A stretch of DNA of 64,000 nucleotides from Halobacteriovoraceae bacterium (GCA_020635135.1 JACKAJ010000015.1:682001-746000), one strand, 5' to 3'. Shown: positions 1 through 9,294, numbered from the stretch's first letter. Translations and numbers: made by a program. The notes: generated by a model from the letters alone, not told the origin.

Positions 1-1224
1 AGTCACACCTTTCATAGCGTTGCTTCCTTCAACTAAAACGCGAAAAACTTTTCCTTCCATTTGCTTTCGCAATTTCTCTTGAATGCTCACTTGATGGGCT
101 TGAATTTCTCGCAATCTTCGACCGCGAATGTCTTTGGTCAAAATATCATCCATCCGGGCCGCTTTAGTTCCGCGCCGGACAGAGAAAGCATAAGAATAGA
201 TAAAATCAAACTGGGCCTTTTCAAGGAGTTCTAAGGTTTCTCGGTGTTCCGCTTCTGTTTCATTGGGAAACCCTGCGATGATATCTGAAGAAATCACAAT
301 ATTGGGATTTGATTTTCTCAACTTTTCAAGAAGACCCAAGTAATGTTCAACGGTGTATTGTCTCAACATTCTCTGAAGAACAGTATTGGATCCCGATTGA
401 ACGGGAAGATGCAAATGGTTCGATAGCTTCTTAGCACTCCCATGGATAGCAATTAGCTCATCCGAGACATCATAGGGATGGCTCGTGGTATAGCGAATTA
501 GCTCAAGCCCACTTATGTCATCAAGGGCTGAAATCAGCTGGGCGAGGTTTTCTGAATTCTCTTTTCCAAAAGAGTTCACATTTTGGCCAAGCAATGTGAT
601 TTCCTGAATTCCTTGGTAATCCACCAATTTTCTCACGTCATCAACAATTTCTTTAATTTTTCTGGATTTTTCGCGGCCACGCGTGAAAGGCACAATACAA
701 TAAGAACAAAATTTATCGCAACCTTTAATGATATTCACAAAAGCTTGAGGAGTTCCATGAGTAATCTGAGTTTCAATTGAATAGTCACTGGTCTTATCCC
801 AAGTATTCACACTAAACTTGTCTTCACCAGAATAACTTCGATAGACGAACTCCCCGACGCTATCAATAACATCGGTACCAAAAGCAAAGTCTAATTGCTT
901 ATATTTTTTTATCATTTCTTTGCCTTCTGTTTGGGCCATGCACCCACAAACGGCAATTTTTTTTTCTTTATTTTCTTTCTTAAGTTTTTTTGTTTCACCT
1001 AAATGGCTATAAAATTTTTGATTGGCGAGGTCTCGCACTGAACACGTGTTAAAGATCAAAAGATCGGCATCATCTTGTTCTTCAGTTTTAGTAAAATTAA
1101 GTTTCGACAGCTGGCCATAAATTCGCTCGCTGTCGTGGTAATTCATCTGACAGCCGTAGGTCTTAATCCACACCTTGCGGGGAGGAAAGCTTATGTCGCC
1201 AAGCACAATGTCCTTGTTTTCCAT
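1..1224 (-). CDS. miaB: tRNA-2-methylthio-N6-dimethylallyladenosine synthase MiaB (3' end outside window)
   Basis: Radical-SAM methylthiotransferase that adds the 2-methylthio group to i6A37 of tRNAs reading UNN codons. Visible in order: an N-terminal MTTase domain with three cluster cysteines (KTYGCQMN, FNTCSVRD and the second Cys of AVCGCMAQ), the radical-SAM motif GCDKFCSYC, and the start of the TRAM domain near residue 395. The 408 codons run open to the window edge, so about 30-45 C-terminal residues of a normal MiaB are missing. The ATG at 1224 is chosen because the frame meets a stop about 40 bases upstream. It lies 49 bases downstream of the WYL-type gene on the same strand and may be co-transcribed. 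Motifs are seen; the specific MiaB assignment is by family resemblance. Confidence 0.95.
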   Translation of the reverse strand, partial: MENKDIVLGDISFPPRKVWIKTYGCQMNYHDSERIYGQLSKLNFTKTEEQDDADLLIFNTCSVRDLANQKFYSHLGETKKLKKENKEKKIAVCGCMAQTEGKEMIKKYKQLDFAFGTDVIDSVGEFVYRSYSGEDKFSVNTWDKTSDYSIETQITHGTPQAFVNIIKGCDKFCSYCIVPFTRGREKSRKIKEIVDDVRKLVDYQGIQEITLLGQNVNSFGKENSENLAQLISALDDISGLELIRYTTSHPYDVSDELIAIHGSAKKLSNHLHLPVQSGSNTVLQRMLRQYTVEHYLGLLEKLRKSNPNIVISSDIIAGFPNETEAEHRETLELLEKAQFDFIYSYAFSVRRGTKAARMDDILTKDIRGRRLREIQAHQVSIQEKLRKQMEGKVFRVLVEGSNAMKGVT

Positions 1225-1273
1225 ACCCAACTTCTTAGCATAAAAGTCTATGGGCGACTAGGATATCTAGAGG

Positions 1274-2245
1274 CTAGCTAGCCTTTTTCATGGCCGCAAG
1301 TTTTTGATAGAGCTGGCGATCAAATTCCTCTGCGATTTCGGTGGGTTCGAGAATTTCAAACTCACAGCACTTCCAGAGATCTTCCAGCCAATGGTAAAGC
1401 GAATCCCCTGACTCAACATAGGCTGACCAAATATAATCCCCTCGTGGGCTTTTGATCAAACAGGCATTTCGAAAATAGAGATACTTGGGTTCAAAGTTGA
1501 TTTCATTTTCAGGCTTGGTTATTTTCAAAACAAGTCTTTGTTCATTGTCGCTGACAATCCGAATTCCATCGAGAAAATTTTGAACTTCCATATAAGTGAA
1601 ATGAGGAGATTTTTTTTCCTCTATCTTTTTAACTTTTTGGATATCTTCAATAGGGACAGTAAAAAGAGTCTTATCGGAGATGTCCTCGCCAATTAAGCTC
1701 ATTTTGTCGTGAATAAAAACTAAATGATAAGGATAAGTAAAAAAGTTTTTGTCTTGGTTTTTGAGCTTTATTCTTAAAGGATTTTTCTCTAAAATATGCT
1801 GCTCAATTTCTGTTACTTTTTCTGTTTTATCACCTAAGGCCATAGAAGAGCTCAGAACTTCAAAAGCTTCAAAAAAATCGTGTTCGACCATATCCCTCTC
1901 ACAGCGACTTAAAAAATCAGAGAGATACTGGTTATAAGGAGCCAGGTTGTATTCCATGAGAAAAGGAAAATGAACCTGAAAGGTCATCCATTCCAGCAGC
2001 GACATTTCGATTTTAAAGCTCTTGGGCTCAGGGCACTTAAGATAGAGATCTTCACTCTCATCCCGATGCTCCAGCTCAATAGCACAACCCATCTGCCTCA
2101 GAAAAAGGCTAATGGAGAGGATTTCCTTCAAATCGAAATTAAAGCGTTTTGAGAGTGAATCTACCGAATAATCACCTGGAGAACTCAATAATAGAGACAC
2201 CAGTTCCCAAAAATCACCATTATTCAACAAGTCGTTATTTAGCAT
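1274..2245 (-). CDS. WYL-domain-type transcriptional regulator
   Basis: A 323-residue soluble protein. The N-terminal 60 residues look like a winged helix-turn-helix. Residues about 175-260 resemble a WYL ligand-sensing domain (YPYHLVFIHDKMSLIGED, where proteins of this family read out a bound nucleic acid or nucleotide). The C-terminus (FEILEPTEIAEEF) resembles the WCX extension that follows WYL in PafB/DeoR-like regulators. It starts at an ATG preceded by an AAGGCGG-like ribosome-binding site and lies 49 bases upstream of miaB. A 94-base gap separates it from the divergent plus-strand operon at 2340, so it could regulate that operon or miaB. The target is unknown; the domain call is by eye. 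Confidence 0.6.
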   Translation of the reverse strand: MLNNDLLNNGDFWELVSLLLSSPGDYSVDSLSKRFNFDLKEILSISLFLRQMGCAIELEHRDESEDLYLKCPEPKSFKIEMSLLEWMTFQVHFPFLMEYNLAPYNQYLSDFLSRCERDMVEHDFFEAFEVLSSSMALGDKTEKVTEIEQHILEKNPLRIKLKNQDKNFFTYPYHLVFIHDKMSLIGEDISDKTLFTVPIEDIQKVKKIEEKKSPHFTYMEVQNFLDGIRIVSDNEQRLVLKITKPENEINFEPKYLYFRNACLIKSPRGDYIWSAYVESGDSLYHWLEDLWKCCEFEILEPTEIAEEFDRQLYQKLAAMKKAS

Positions 2246-2339
2246 ACGGACCGCCTTCTCTGACTAGACTCATCGGGTATTGCCGCCATTTGCTTTAACA
2301 TTTTTTATCAAAAGACTTTTAAGATACAATAATATTCAT

Positions 2340-2846
2340 ATGTTATGGAAAAAAGCTTTCAGCAATCCTATGCTGGTCATTGGTATTCTCTTTATGGCCA
2401 TTTTTATCTTTCAATTAAGAGACAAGGGGCTCTTTCAAACGGATCGTTTTCAAACTTATAGCTGCAACACCGTTCGCAATGTCTTGAAAAAAAATATCCC
2501 TAATTTTTGGAAGATTGATTGTCTTAAGAATAATCTTTCAATTGTTATCGATCACATGCGATCCCCTTATCTTAATCAAATTGATGGGATTGTTGATCAA
2601 GATCAGGTGCGCTCTTTTGTCTATAAAGACTTAGCCAATAATCTATCCTTGATTGCCAAAAACTCTCCTACCGAAGTTTTAGAGAGAGTCGATATCGTGA
2701 CTATTCGAGTGCTTCTTCCCCAGCTAGAACTTAATGCTATTTCAGAGGGAAGAGACATCACCCCCCTCGCCACTCTTGAAAACAAAGACCATATTGCGAA
2801 TCAGCTCCACGAAACAGTCCAAGTTCAAGAAAAATGGAAAAAATAG
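2340..2846 (+). CDS. Membrane-anchored hypothetical protein
   Basis: Not recognised. From the ATG at 2340 it encodes 168 residues: a short N-terminus, one hydrophobic helix (residues about 10-24, MLVIGILFMAIFIF) and a mainly helical soluble domain with two cysteines (SCNTV and KIDCL), probably outside the cytoplasm. An in-frame TTG at 2280 would add 20 residues but has no supporting ribosome-binding site, so ATG is preferred. It overlaps the DUF819 gene by 13 bases, indicating translational coupling and an operon continuing through the lyase and aldehyde dehydrogenase genes. Confidence 0.6.
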   Translation: MLWKKAFSNPMLVIGILFMAIFIFQLRDKGLFQTDRFQTYSCNTVRNVLKKNIPNFWKIDCLKNNLSIVIDHMRSPYLNQIDGIVDQDQVRSFVYKDLANNLSLIAKNSPTEVLERVDIVTIRVLLPQLELNAISEGRDITPLATLENKDHIANQLHETVQVQEKWKK

Positions 2847-3913
2847 CTCTCGTAACCATCCTTTTGCTCGTTCCTGCGCTCCTCATCTTCTTGGAAAGAA
2901 AAGTTAAACTCATTCAGTTTTTTGGCAGCATTGGATTTTGCTATTTTACTGGATTTATTTTGAGTTTCTTAAAACTGGAGTTATTCCAAGATCAACTTGT
3001 AAAAGATCTCACTGAAGTTTTCTTAATTTTTTCGTTACCACTTCTCCTCGTTAATACAAATTTGAAAATACTTTTTAAAAGTACTCCTGAGATTCTCAAA
3101 GCTTTTGGCATTTCCGTCATCACTGTTATTACGGCCGTGACAATCATGACTTACACACTTCACGATAAGATTGCCAATATCGAACAAGTGGCAGCTTCAG
3201 TGACTGCTCTCTTTACTGGAGGAACTGTTAACTTGAGCTCACTTGTTATGGCCCTGGGAATAGAAGAAAATCTTTTTATCGTCATCAATACTTGCGATTT
3301 TTTGGTGGGAGCGATTTATTTATTTCTTATCATTAATCTATGCCAAATCAAGAAAACAGCTCCAACTGAAAAAGAACAAATCTCTTATGAAGCTTATTAC
3401 GGGAAAAAGACTCTTTCGTTTTTAGGTTATACTCTCGTTCTCAATGGGTTGGTATTGGGAACAAGTTACTTCTTGTTTAAATCCCTCAATGGAACTTTTA
3501 TTATTTTGAGCTTAACAGTCTTAAGTATTGTTGCTTGTAACTTAATCGATTTTAAAGAAGTGCCTAAGGGAGAAAAGCTTGGAGAATACTTTCTGATGCT
3601 TTTTTGCCTCTTCATTGCCCTTCAATTTGACTTTAATAAAATTGCTTCCATTGGACCTATTATTATTGTGTATTTTGTTTCAGTTCTTGCCATTAACAAC
3701 ATTATCTACACACTCTTCACTCGGCTTTTTAAAATTCAATTTGCTCAAGCCTTGATAGCGCACATGGCATCGATTTTTGGGCCGCCATTTGTTATTCTGG
3801 CTTGCACAAACATGAACAGGAATGACCTCATGGCCCCTGGGATTGCTGTTGGAATTCTCGGCATTGTGATAGGGACATTTTTAGGAATCTCAATCCACGG
3901 AATTTTAAGTTAG
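2834..3913 (+). CDS. DUF819-family integral membrane protein
   Basis: A 359-residue polytopic inner-membrane protein with about ten hydrophobic segments spread over its length. It resembles the DUF819 (YjcL-like) family, in particular a conserved central stretch around residues 120-135 (TALFTGGTVNLSSL) and Gly-rich helices near the C-terminus. The biochemical role of DUF819 is not established; transport is the usual guess. It overlaps the upstream small membrane protein by 13 bases and is followed after 24 bases by the sphingosine-1-phosphate-lyase-like gene, so it may move a lipid breakdown product or co-substrate. That last link is inference from position only. Confidence 0.7.
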   Translation: MEKIALVTILLLVPALLIFLERKVKLIQFFGSIGFCYFTGFILSFLKLELFQDQLVKDLTEVFLIFSLPLLLVNTNLKILFKSTPEILKAFGISVITVITAVTIMTYTLHDKIANIEQVAASVTALFTGGTVNLSSLVMALGIEENLFIVINTCDFLVGAIYLFLIINLCQIKKTAPTEKEQISYEAYYGKKTLSFLGYTLVLNGLVLGTSYFLFKSLNGTFIILSLTVLSIVACNLIDFKEVPKGEKLGEYFLMLFCLFIALQFDFNKIASIGPIIIVYFVSVLAINNIIYTLFTRLFKIQFAQALIAHMASIFGPPFVILACTNMNRNDLMAPGIAVGILGIVIGTFLGISIHGILS

Positions 3914-3937
3914 AAATAAAAATATAAAGGGATAATT

Positions 3938-5386
3938 ATGAGTCACGAAAAATACCAAATACCTGAAAAAGGACTCGACAAAGAAACCATTCTCAACTCC
4001 ATTCAAGAGATGAAAAAAAACGATGTCGATTACAAAAAGGGGAAAAACTTCAGTTTAGTTTACTACGGAGGAGAAGAAATTTCTGAAATAGCCAAACTCG
4101 GTTATCTTGCTTCCATATCTGAAAATGGTCTCAATCCTACGGCATTTCCAAGTCTCAAAAAAATGGAAAACCAAGTGGTCAGTATGGTGAAGTCCCTTCT
4201 CAGTAATGATGAAAATACTTGCGGGCTCATGACTTCAGGAGGAACGGAAAGTATCCTCATGGCTGTTAAGTCTGCACGAGAGTGGGCAAGAAAAAATAAA
4301 AAGAAAATTAAAGAACCAGAAATGGTTGTTCCTATTTCGGTTCACCCTGCCTTTGATAAAGCGGCTTATTACTTTGGAGTAAAAATTATAAAAGCTGCCG
4401 TCAACCCAGAAACATATCAAGTCGATATTGAAGACGTAAAAAGAAAAATAACAAAAAATACTATTCTTCTCGTAGGATCATCCCCTTCTTACCCTCAAGG
4501 AGTGGTCGACCCTATTGCTGAACTCGGACAACTTGCTCTAGAGCACGATATCCTTTGCCACTCCGATGCTTGTATTGGGGGGCTCACACTGGCTTTTTAT
4601 CGCTTACTTGGAATCGATGTTCCCTCATTTGATCTCTCTGTTCCAGGAGTCACATCTCTCTCTGTGGATATACACAAATATGGGTACTCAGCTAAAGGCG
4701 CTTCCGTCATCCTCTATCGCAATAAAGAGTTAAGAAAACACCAGTTTTTCTGCACGACTGACTGGACCGGAGGGATATATATTTCTCCTTCAGCCCTGGG
4801 AACGAGGCCTGGAGGTGCGATAAGCTCTGCTTGGGCCGTGATGAATTTCTTAGGAATTGAAGGTTATAAAAAAATATTTCAATCTATCTACGAAACAAAG
4901 CAAGAATTCGAAAAAAGATTCAATCAAATGCCTGATATAAAAATACTCGGTAAACCCAACGCCAGTTTAATTGCTATTGGCTCAGATAAAATAAATGTCT
5001 ACATACTTGCCGATGAAATGCAGAAAAAGGGATGGGCTTTTGATAAAGGCCAAAATCCTGCTAGCATCCATATGACAATTATGTATGCTCACCGGGATGT
5101 TATTGATGAATTCTTTTCTGACCTCGAAGTGGCCATTGAAGAAACGAGAAAACAATCAACAACAGCAAACTCTATTAAAGATAGTTTTATGAAATCCATG
5201 ATAGCAGTTATGCCCAATAGTCTCTTGAAAAAAGTAGCCGGTGGAAAAGTTAGCGATGTTGGAGAAGATTTACCCTTCACCGAAGGCGCCTCTGCTCCAA
5301 TTTACGGACTCATGGGACCACTGAACAAAAAAGGAGCATTAAAAGATGTCGCTATCGAACTCCTCGACTCCATGTACAACAACTAA
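3938..5386 (+). CDS. Sphingosine-1-phosphate-lyase-like PLP-dependent enzyme
   Basis: A group II PLP-dependent decarboxylase-fold protein, 482 residues. The order of motifs matches sphingosine-1-phosphate lyase: FPSLKKMENQVVSMV, the cofactor loop GLMTSGGTESILMAVK, a His in VHPAFDKAAYYFG, the Asp of HSDACIGG, and the Schiff-base lysine, Lys247, in DIHKYGYSAKG. S1P lyases cleave phosphorylated long-chain bases to a fatty aldehyde and phosphoethanolamine. The eukaryotic N-terminal membrane anchor is absent, as in bacterial forms, so a cytosolic enzyme is expected. It starts 24 bases after the DUF819 gene with AAAGGG upstream, and the aldehyde dehydrogenase starts 4 bases after its stop. A glutamate- or tyrosine-decarboxylase relative is the main alternative; the neighbour favours the lyase. 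Confidence 0.85.
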   Translation: MSHEKYQIPEKGLDKETILNSIQEMKKNDVDYKKGKNFSLVYYGGEEISEIAKLGYLASISENGLNPTAFPSLKKMENQVVSMVKSLLSNDENTCGLMTSGGTESILMAVKSAREWARKNKKKIKEPEMVVPISVHPAFDKAAYYFGVKIIKAAVNPETYQVDIEDVKRKITKNTILLVGSSPSYPQGVVDPIAELGQLALEHDILCHSDACIGGLTLAFYRLLGIDVPSFDLSVPGVTSLSVDIHKYGYSAKGASVILYRNKELRKHQFFCTTDWTGGIYISPSALGTRPGGAISSAWAVMNFLGIEGYKKIFQSIYETKQEFEKRFNQMPDIKILGKPNASLIAIGSDKINVYILADEMQKKGWAFDKGQNPASIHMTIMYAHRDVIDEFFSDLEVAIEETRKQSTTANSIKDSFMKSMIAVMPNSLLKKVAGGKVSDVGEDLPFTEGASAPIYGLMGPLNKKGALKDVAIELLDSMYNN

Positions 5387-5390
5387 TAAA

Positions 5391-6809
5391 ATGACAGTAA
5401 AACCTTTAGAAGAAGGCTCATTAACAACTTCAAATGATTTCGATCTGTCATCAATTGCCGACAAACAACGAGAATATTTCTTCACTGATGTCACTCAAGA
5501 TTACCAATTTCGAAGAACTCAACTCAAAAAACTTCTTTCCGTTATTTCAAGCCATGAAAAAGAAATTTCAGAAGCCTTCCAAATTGATCTTGGTAAAAGC
5601 CATGCTCAATTTTACAGCACTGAACTGGGTGTCTTTTATAAATCCATAAAAGAAGCACTTAGAAATTTAAAAAAATGGATGAAACCTAAAAAAGTGAAGG
5701 ACGGTTTAGCGACTTTTCCTAGCAGGTCTTATATCTATTCATCTGCACTTGGAAGTAATCTCATCATCGCTCCTTGGAACTACCCTTTTCTTCTCATGTT
5801 TGATCCTTTAATTGGAGCCATCGCTGCCGGGAATTGTGCTGTTATTAAACCCTCTGAGCTTACTCCCCATATCAGTGCCATCACAAAAAAAATAATTCAT
5901 GATCATTTTGATTCACGTTTCCTCGCTGTTGTCGAAGGGGGAGTTGAAGAAACACAAACATTATTGAACCAAAACTTTGATCACATTTTTTTTACAGGCA
6001 GCACTCAAGTTGGAAAAATTATCATGCAAGCAGCGGCCAAGCACCTCACTCCTGTAACATTAGAGTTAGGGGGAAAAAGTCCATGTATTATCCACTCTAG
6101 TGCCGACCTCGATGTCACTGCTCGTAGAGTTGTTTGGGGAAAATTTCTCAATTGTGGTCAAACTTGTGTGGCACCTGATTTCGTCGTTATAGAAGAAAGT
6201 CTTCAAGAAGCCTTCCTCAAAAAAATTAACCACTACTTGAGGGAATTTTATGGCGAGAGTGTCGATAAATCACCAGACTATGGAAAAATCGTTAATGAAA
6301 AACATCTTTCTCGCCTCGTTCAACTAGCAGAAAAAAGTGGTGTCGTAAAACATGAAATAAAAAATAATCCCGAAACTCGCTATTTCGCACCTCTTTTGGT
6401 TCCCAATTGTGATTGGGATAACGCTCTGATGAGTGAGGAAATCTTTGGTCCCATCCTTCCCATTATTCCTGTAAGAGATATCGAAAGTACAATTTCAAGA
6501 TTAAAAAAAATGCCCCCTCCTCTCGCCTTTTATTTTTTTGGAAGAGACAAGCGCATCGCTGAAAAGTTTATTTCCCAGATTCGTTTTGGTGGTGGATGTA
6601 TTAACGATACCATCATTCATCTCGCCTCAACTTCCTTACCTTTTGGAGGTGTCAAAGAGAGCGGGATTGGTCGCTACCATGGAAAAAGTTCTTTTGATTC
6701 TTTCAGTTATCAAAAGTCGATCATTAAAAAACCTTTTTGGCTCGATATCCCTTTACGGTACCCACCATTAAAAAACAAAATTGCCTGGATTAAAAAAGTT
6801 TTGAAATAA
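5391..6809 (+). CDS. Class-3-type (fatty) aldehyde dehydrogenase
   Basis: NAD(P)-dependent aldehyde dehydrogenase of 472 residues. The catalytic cysteine is Cys259 in NCGQTCVAPDF, the signature of ALDH3-type enzymes; TLELGGKSPCI carries the general-base Glu, APWNYPF and FTGSTQVGK line the cofactor site, and the C-terminus (PLRYPP) matches the class-3 tail. Human ALDH3A2 of this class oxidises the hexadecenal made by S1P lyase, which is the probable role here given the lyase gene 4 bases upstream. An earlier in-frame ATG at 5346 lies inside the lyase gene; the ATG at 5391 just after its stop is preferred. No strong ribosome-binding site is visible, consistent with translational coupling. Confidence 0.9.
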   Translation: MTVKPLEEGSLTTSNDFDLSSIADKQREYFFTDVTQDYQFRRTQLKKLLSVISSHEKEISEAFQIDLGKSHAQFYSTELGVFYKSIKEALRNLKKWMKPKKVKDGLATFPSRSYIYSSALGSNLIIAPWNYPFLLMFDPLIGAIAAGNCAVIKPSELTPHISAITKKIIHDHFDSRFLAVVEGGVEETQTLLNQNFDHIFFTGSTQVGKIIMQAAAKHLTPVTLELGGKSPCIIHSSADLDVTARRVVWGKFLNCGQTCVAPDFVVIEESLQEAFLKKINHYLREFYGESVDKSPDYGKIVNEKHLSRLVQLAEKSGVVKHEIKNNPETRYFAPLLVPNCDWDNALMSEEIFGPILPIIPVRDIESTISRLKKMPPPLAFYFFGRDKRIAEKFISQIRFGGGCINDTIIHLASTSLPFGGVKESGIGRYHGKSSFDSFSYQKSIIKKPFWLDIPLRYPPLKNKIAWIKKVLK

Positions 6810-6834
6810 ATTTATGATTTTAATTTAGAAAAAT

Positions 6835-6860
6835 ATCTCCCAATTATAAAACTGGGAGAT
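6835..6860 (-). terminator. Intrinsic terminator for the small gene at 6870-7079
   Basis: A perfect 8-bp stem (ATCTCCCA with TGGGAGAT) and a 10-base loop. Read on the minus strand the stem is followed by TATTTTTCT, a U-run, and it lies 9 bases beyond the stop of the 69-residue gene. On the plus strand no U-run follows directly, so it serves the aldehyde dehydrogenase operon weakly at best. Confidence 0.7.
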
Positions 6861-6869
6861 TATGAATAA

Positions 6870-7079
6870 TTACATTTTTAAGAAAATATTATCAGAAGCT
6901 CTATTCATAAGAACATTTTCTCTGGCAGAGTAAAGATTGTTCTCGAATACCTCATCATTTGACTCAAGAAACTGGTCGTCACTTTTATCAAGCTCAACAC
7001 GAGATTTCTGAGACTCTTCTGAAAAAAACTTTTTCCAAGAAAACTGTCCAAGAACATTGGACTTTCTTGTTGCTTCCAT
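6870..7079 (-). CDS. Small acidic/charged hypothetical protein
   Basis: A 69-residue soluble protein rich in Ser, Asp, Glu and Lys, with no signal peptide, membrane segment or recognised domain. Its reality is supported by a GGAG ribosome-binding site at the right distance from the ATG and by an intrinsic terminator starting 9 bases after its stop, giving a self-contained monocistronic unit. Function unknown. Confidence 0.6.
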   Translation of the reverse strand: MEATRKSNVLGQFSWKKFFSEESQKSRVELDKSDDQFLESNDEVFENNLYSARENVLMNRASDNIFLKM

Positions 7080-7277
7080 TTTTAGACTCCAAATCTTTTA
7101 AATTCAATACTTTCTAGACACTAGTGCCAAAGTGACTATTTGTAAAACCCAAAAGTAAGGGAGCTTAGAAATTACACACGCGCACTGCGTTATCGGTGCT
7201 CTTTCTGTAAACGATAGACAAATAGTAGTGAAATCTGGTTCAAAGAGCTGCAAATAATAAGAACTTAGGAGGAACTC

Positions 7278-7727
7278 ATGAAAAAATTCTTACTGATTGC
7301 TCTCATTTCTACTTTGGGTCAAATTGCTTTCGCTGAATCTCAAACAGTCGTCGTTAAAGGAGAAAAGGCTGATCTTTTGATCGAAAAATATGATTATTGG
7401 TGTGAAGTCAATCCTGCTTACTGCGATATCATGGATACAACATTTTATTGTAAAGCCAAAGAACCTAAAGGAAATAAACAATGGGGTTATGCCGGTTGTT
7501 CAAACCTTGCTTGGTTTAGCTATGGAACAAAAGCTTCTTATTACCTAACAATGGCCTTAATTCAGGCTCTTCCTGAAGATTTGCAAGAAACACTTATCTT
7601 AACTTCCGATGAGAAAAAGAATAAGTATGTTGCTGGGATCACGGTGGAGTCATTAACTTGCGATAGCAAGACTTGTGAAATTGTCTACGATCCTGAAGAC
7701 CAAGATCGCTCAGACCTCAATTTTTAA
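7278..7727 (+). CDS. Secreted cysteine-containing hypothetical protein
   Basis: A 149-residue protein with a clear Sec signal peptide (MKKFLLIALISTLGQIAFA, cleavage after about residue 19). The mature part has six cysteines, including TCDSKTCEI near the C-terminus, compatible with three disulfides in the periplasm or outside. No family recognised. A near-ideal AGGAGG ribosome-binding site at 7267-7272 fixes the start. It converges on the metalloprotease gene with 7 bases between stops. Confidence 0.75.
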   Translation: MKKFLLIALISTLGQIAFAESQTVVVKGEKADLLIEKYDYWCEVNPAYCDIMDTTFYCKAKEPKGNKQWGYAGCSNLAWFSYGTKASYYLTMALIQALPEDLQETLILTSDEKKNKYVAGITVESLTCDSKTCEIVYDPEDQDRSDLNF

Positions 7728-7734
7728 TTTTATT

Positions 7735-9108
7735 TTATATGGCCCGTTTTCGATAACAGCTTAGCACTTTAGAGAAAACGGGATCATAACCACTCGTGAA
7801 AAAACCATGGTCATCTGAAGGCTTTCCAACAACTGATCGCATGATGTTGTGAAAGTCATCCCAGAAAACGCCGTCATCATCTTTAAAAGGCTCTTCAACT
7901 ATTTCATTGGCTCGTTGAAAGTAATTTAAATCTTGTCCACAGCGAGAATAACTAACCCAAGCATTTTCTTCTGCTCCAATTTGTTGAGTATGAAACATTC
8001 CCACTAAGTGACCTATTTCATGAGAGAAAATCGTTCCCTCAGTAACATAAGTGTTATTTTTAACAAGTCCTCTATACTCAGAGACCACCGTCGCTTCCTT
8101 AGAAAATGGCAGACGATGAACTTTGGAAATTCCTGCAACAGCTCCTGAAATCGTGTTTACAAATACCAAGGATATTTTTCCGCTCTCACCATACTTGTTG
8201 GCGACTCTATCGTAATCTACGCAATTATCTTTTGTAGGATCGCAGAAATTATAAAAGAGATCATCTTCCACTTCTTTAACTTCAGCGAGCTTAAATTTTA
8301 TATGTTCCTGTGTCTCTTTTTTAGAGCGATTATTTAATATTTTTACGGCCTCTTCAGCATCTTCATTAGCTTTTTCAGTCAATTTTTTATCAGAACTTGA
8401 AATAAAAACGACGCGTACGGGAATCTCATCTTCGTCACTCGTAAGAACTTCCGCACTCCCCCCGAGTACCAACCGAGCCGAGTTTTCATTGCCGTTAGAA
8501 TCACGAATTGTGTAATCCACATTAACGACATCAGTCGCTTGCATCGTAAAATCATTATCAAAAATTATTTTTAACTTATTAGAGACGATTTGAATTGTTG
8601 CCTTTTCTAGACTGGCTACACTTTTGAGAGTGATTTTATCACCATCGACGTCTATATCATTTGAAAGGACATCAAATATTTGTTCACTTTCTTTATCATC
8701 ATAAACAAAGTGATCATCGTAAGCCGAGGGAATATCTTCTTTTTCTGTGACTTCGATATTAACAGTCGTATCAACAATATCACCGTTCAGCTTATTGATA
8801 ACGACAATTTGCAGTTGATCCAAGCCAAAAAAATCAGGATGAGGTTTATACACAATGTCTTTTTCCCCAAAAGTTACTTCTGCATTAAAAGACTTTGTTT
8901 CAACCAATTCAAATTGTTTATAAAAATCTTCATAATCATAAACATCGACAAGATTAAAAGTTGTTTTGCCATCTTCTTCCACTTTAACAACATCTTTGGC
9001 GGAAATAGTTTGTCCAAAACCCTTACTTGTTGTGGAACTGTCTGTAGCCTTGAAGCTACAATTTGATAAGCTGATTAATATAAGGAATGAAAATATAAAC
9101 TTTATCAT
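7735..9108 (-). CDS. Lipoprotein with cadherin/Ig-like region and metzincin metalloprotease domain
   Basis: 457 residues. The N-terminus has a lipoprotein signal with lipobox ISLSNC, so it is probably anchored in the outer membrane. Residues about 35-215 look like two tandem bacterial Ig/cadherin-like modules (VLSNDIDVDGDKITL is typical). The C-terminal part carries the full metzincin zinc motif HEIGHLVGMFH (from about residue 363) and a downstream Met-turn-like NIM near residue 421, as in M43/astacin-type proteases. Cysteines CDPTKDNC and two later ones may form disulfides. It is an all-plausible active extracytoplasmic protease. The substrate is unknown; for a predatory relative, prey-envelope or self-envelope proteins are candidates (inference). 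Confidence 0.8.
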   Translation of the reverse strand: MIKFIFSFLILISLSNCSFKATDSSTTSKGFGQTISAKDVVKVEEDGKTTFNLVDVYDYEDFYKQFELVETKSFNAEVTFGEKDIVYKPHPDFFGLDQLQIVVINKLNGDIVDTTVNIEVTEKEDIPSAYDDHFVYDDKESEQIFDVLSNDIDVDGDKITLKSVASLEKATIQIVSNKLKIIFDNDFTMQATDVVNVDYTIRDSNGNENSARLVLGGSAEVLTSDEDEIPVRVVFISSSDKKLTEKANEDAEEAVKILNNRSKKETQEHIKFKLAEVKEVEDDLFYNFCDPTKDNCVDYDRVANKYGESGKISLVFVNTISGAVAGISKVHRLPFSKEATVVSEYRGLVKNNTYVTEGTIFSHEIGHLVGMFHTQQIGAEENAWVSYSRCGQDLNYFQRANEIVEEPFKDDDGVFWDDFHNIMRSVVGKPSDDHGFFTSGYDPVFSKVLSCYRKRAI

Positions 9109-9294
9109 CTGACCCCAATCCCTCTATCTTAAAGACTATAAGCCATTGTAACTCAATATCTTCAATAGAAGAGATTCGGTCTTTAAACGGGTCTTATTTC
9201 AATAAGTTAGAATGTTCTCAAAATGATCATTTTCGCCACCAAATCTTGGCAATTCCTCGAGAGAACTCACAATATTCATAGAATCCCGTAGTTT

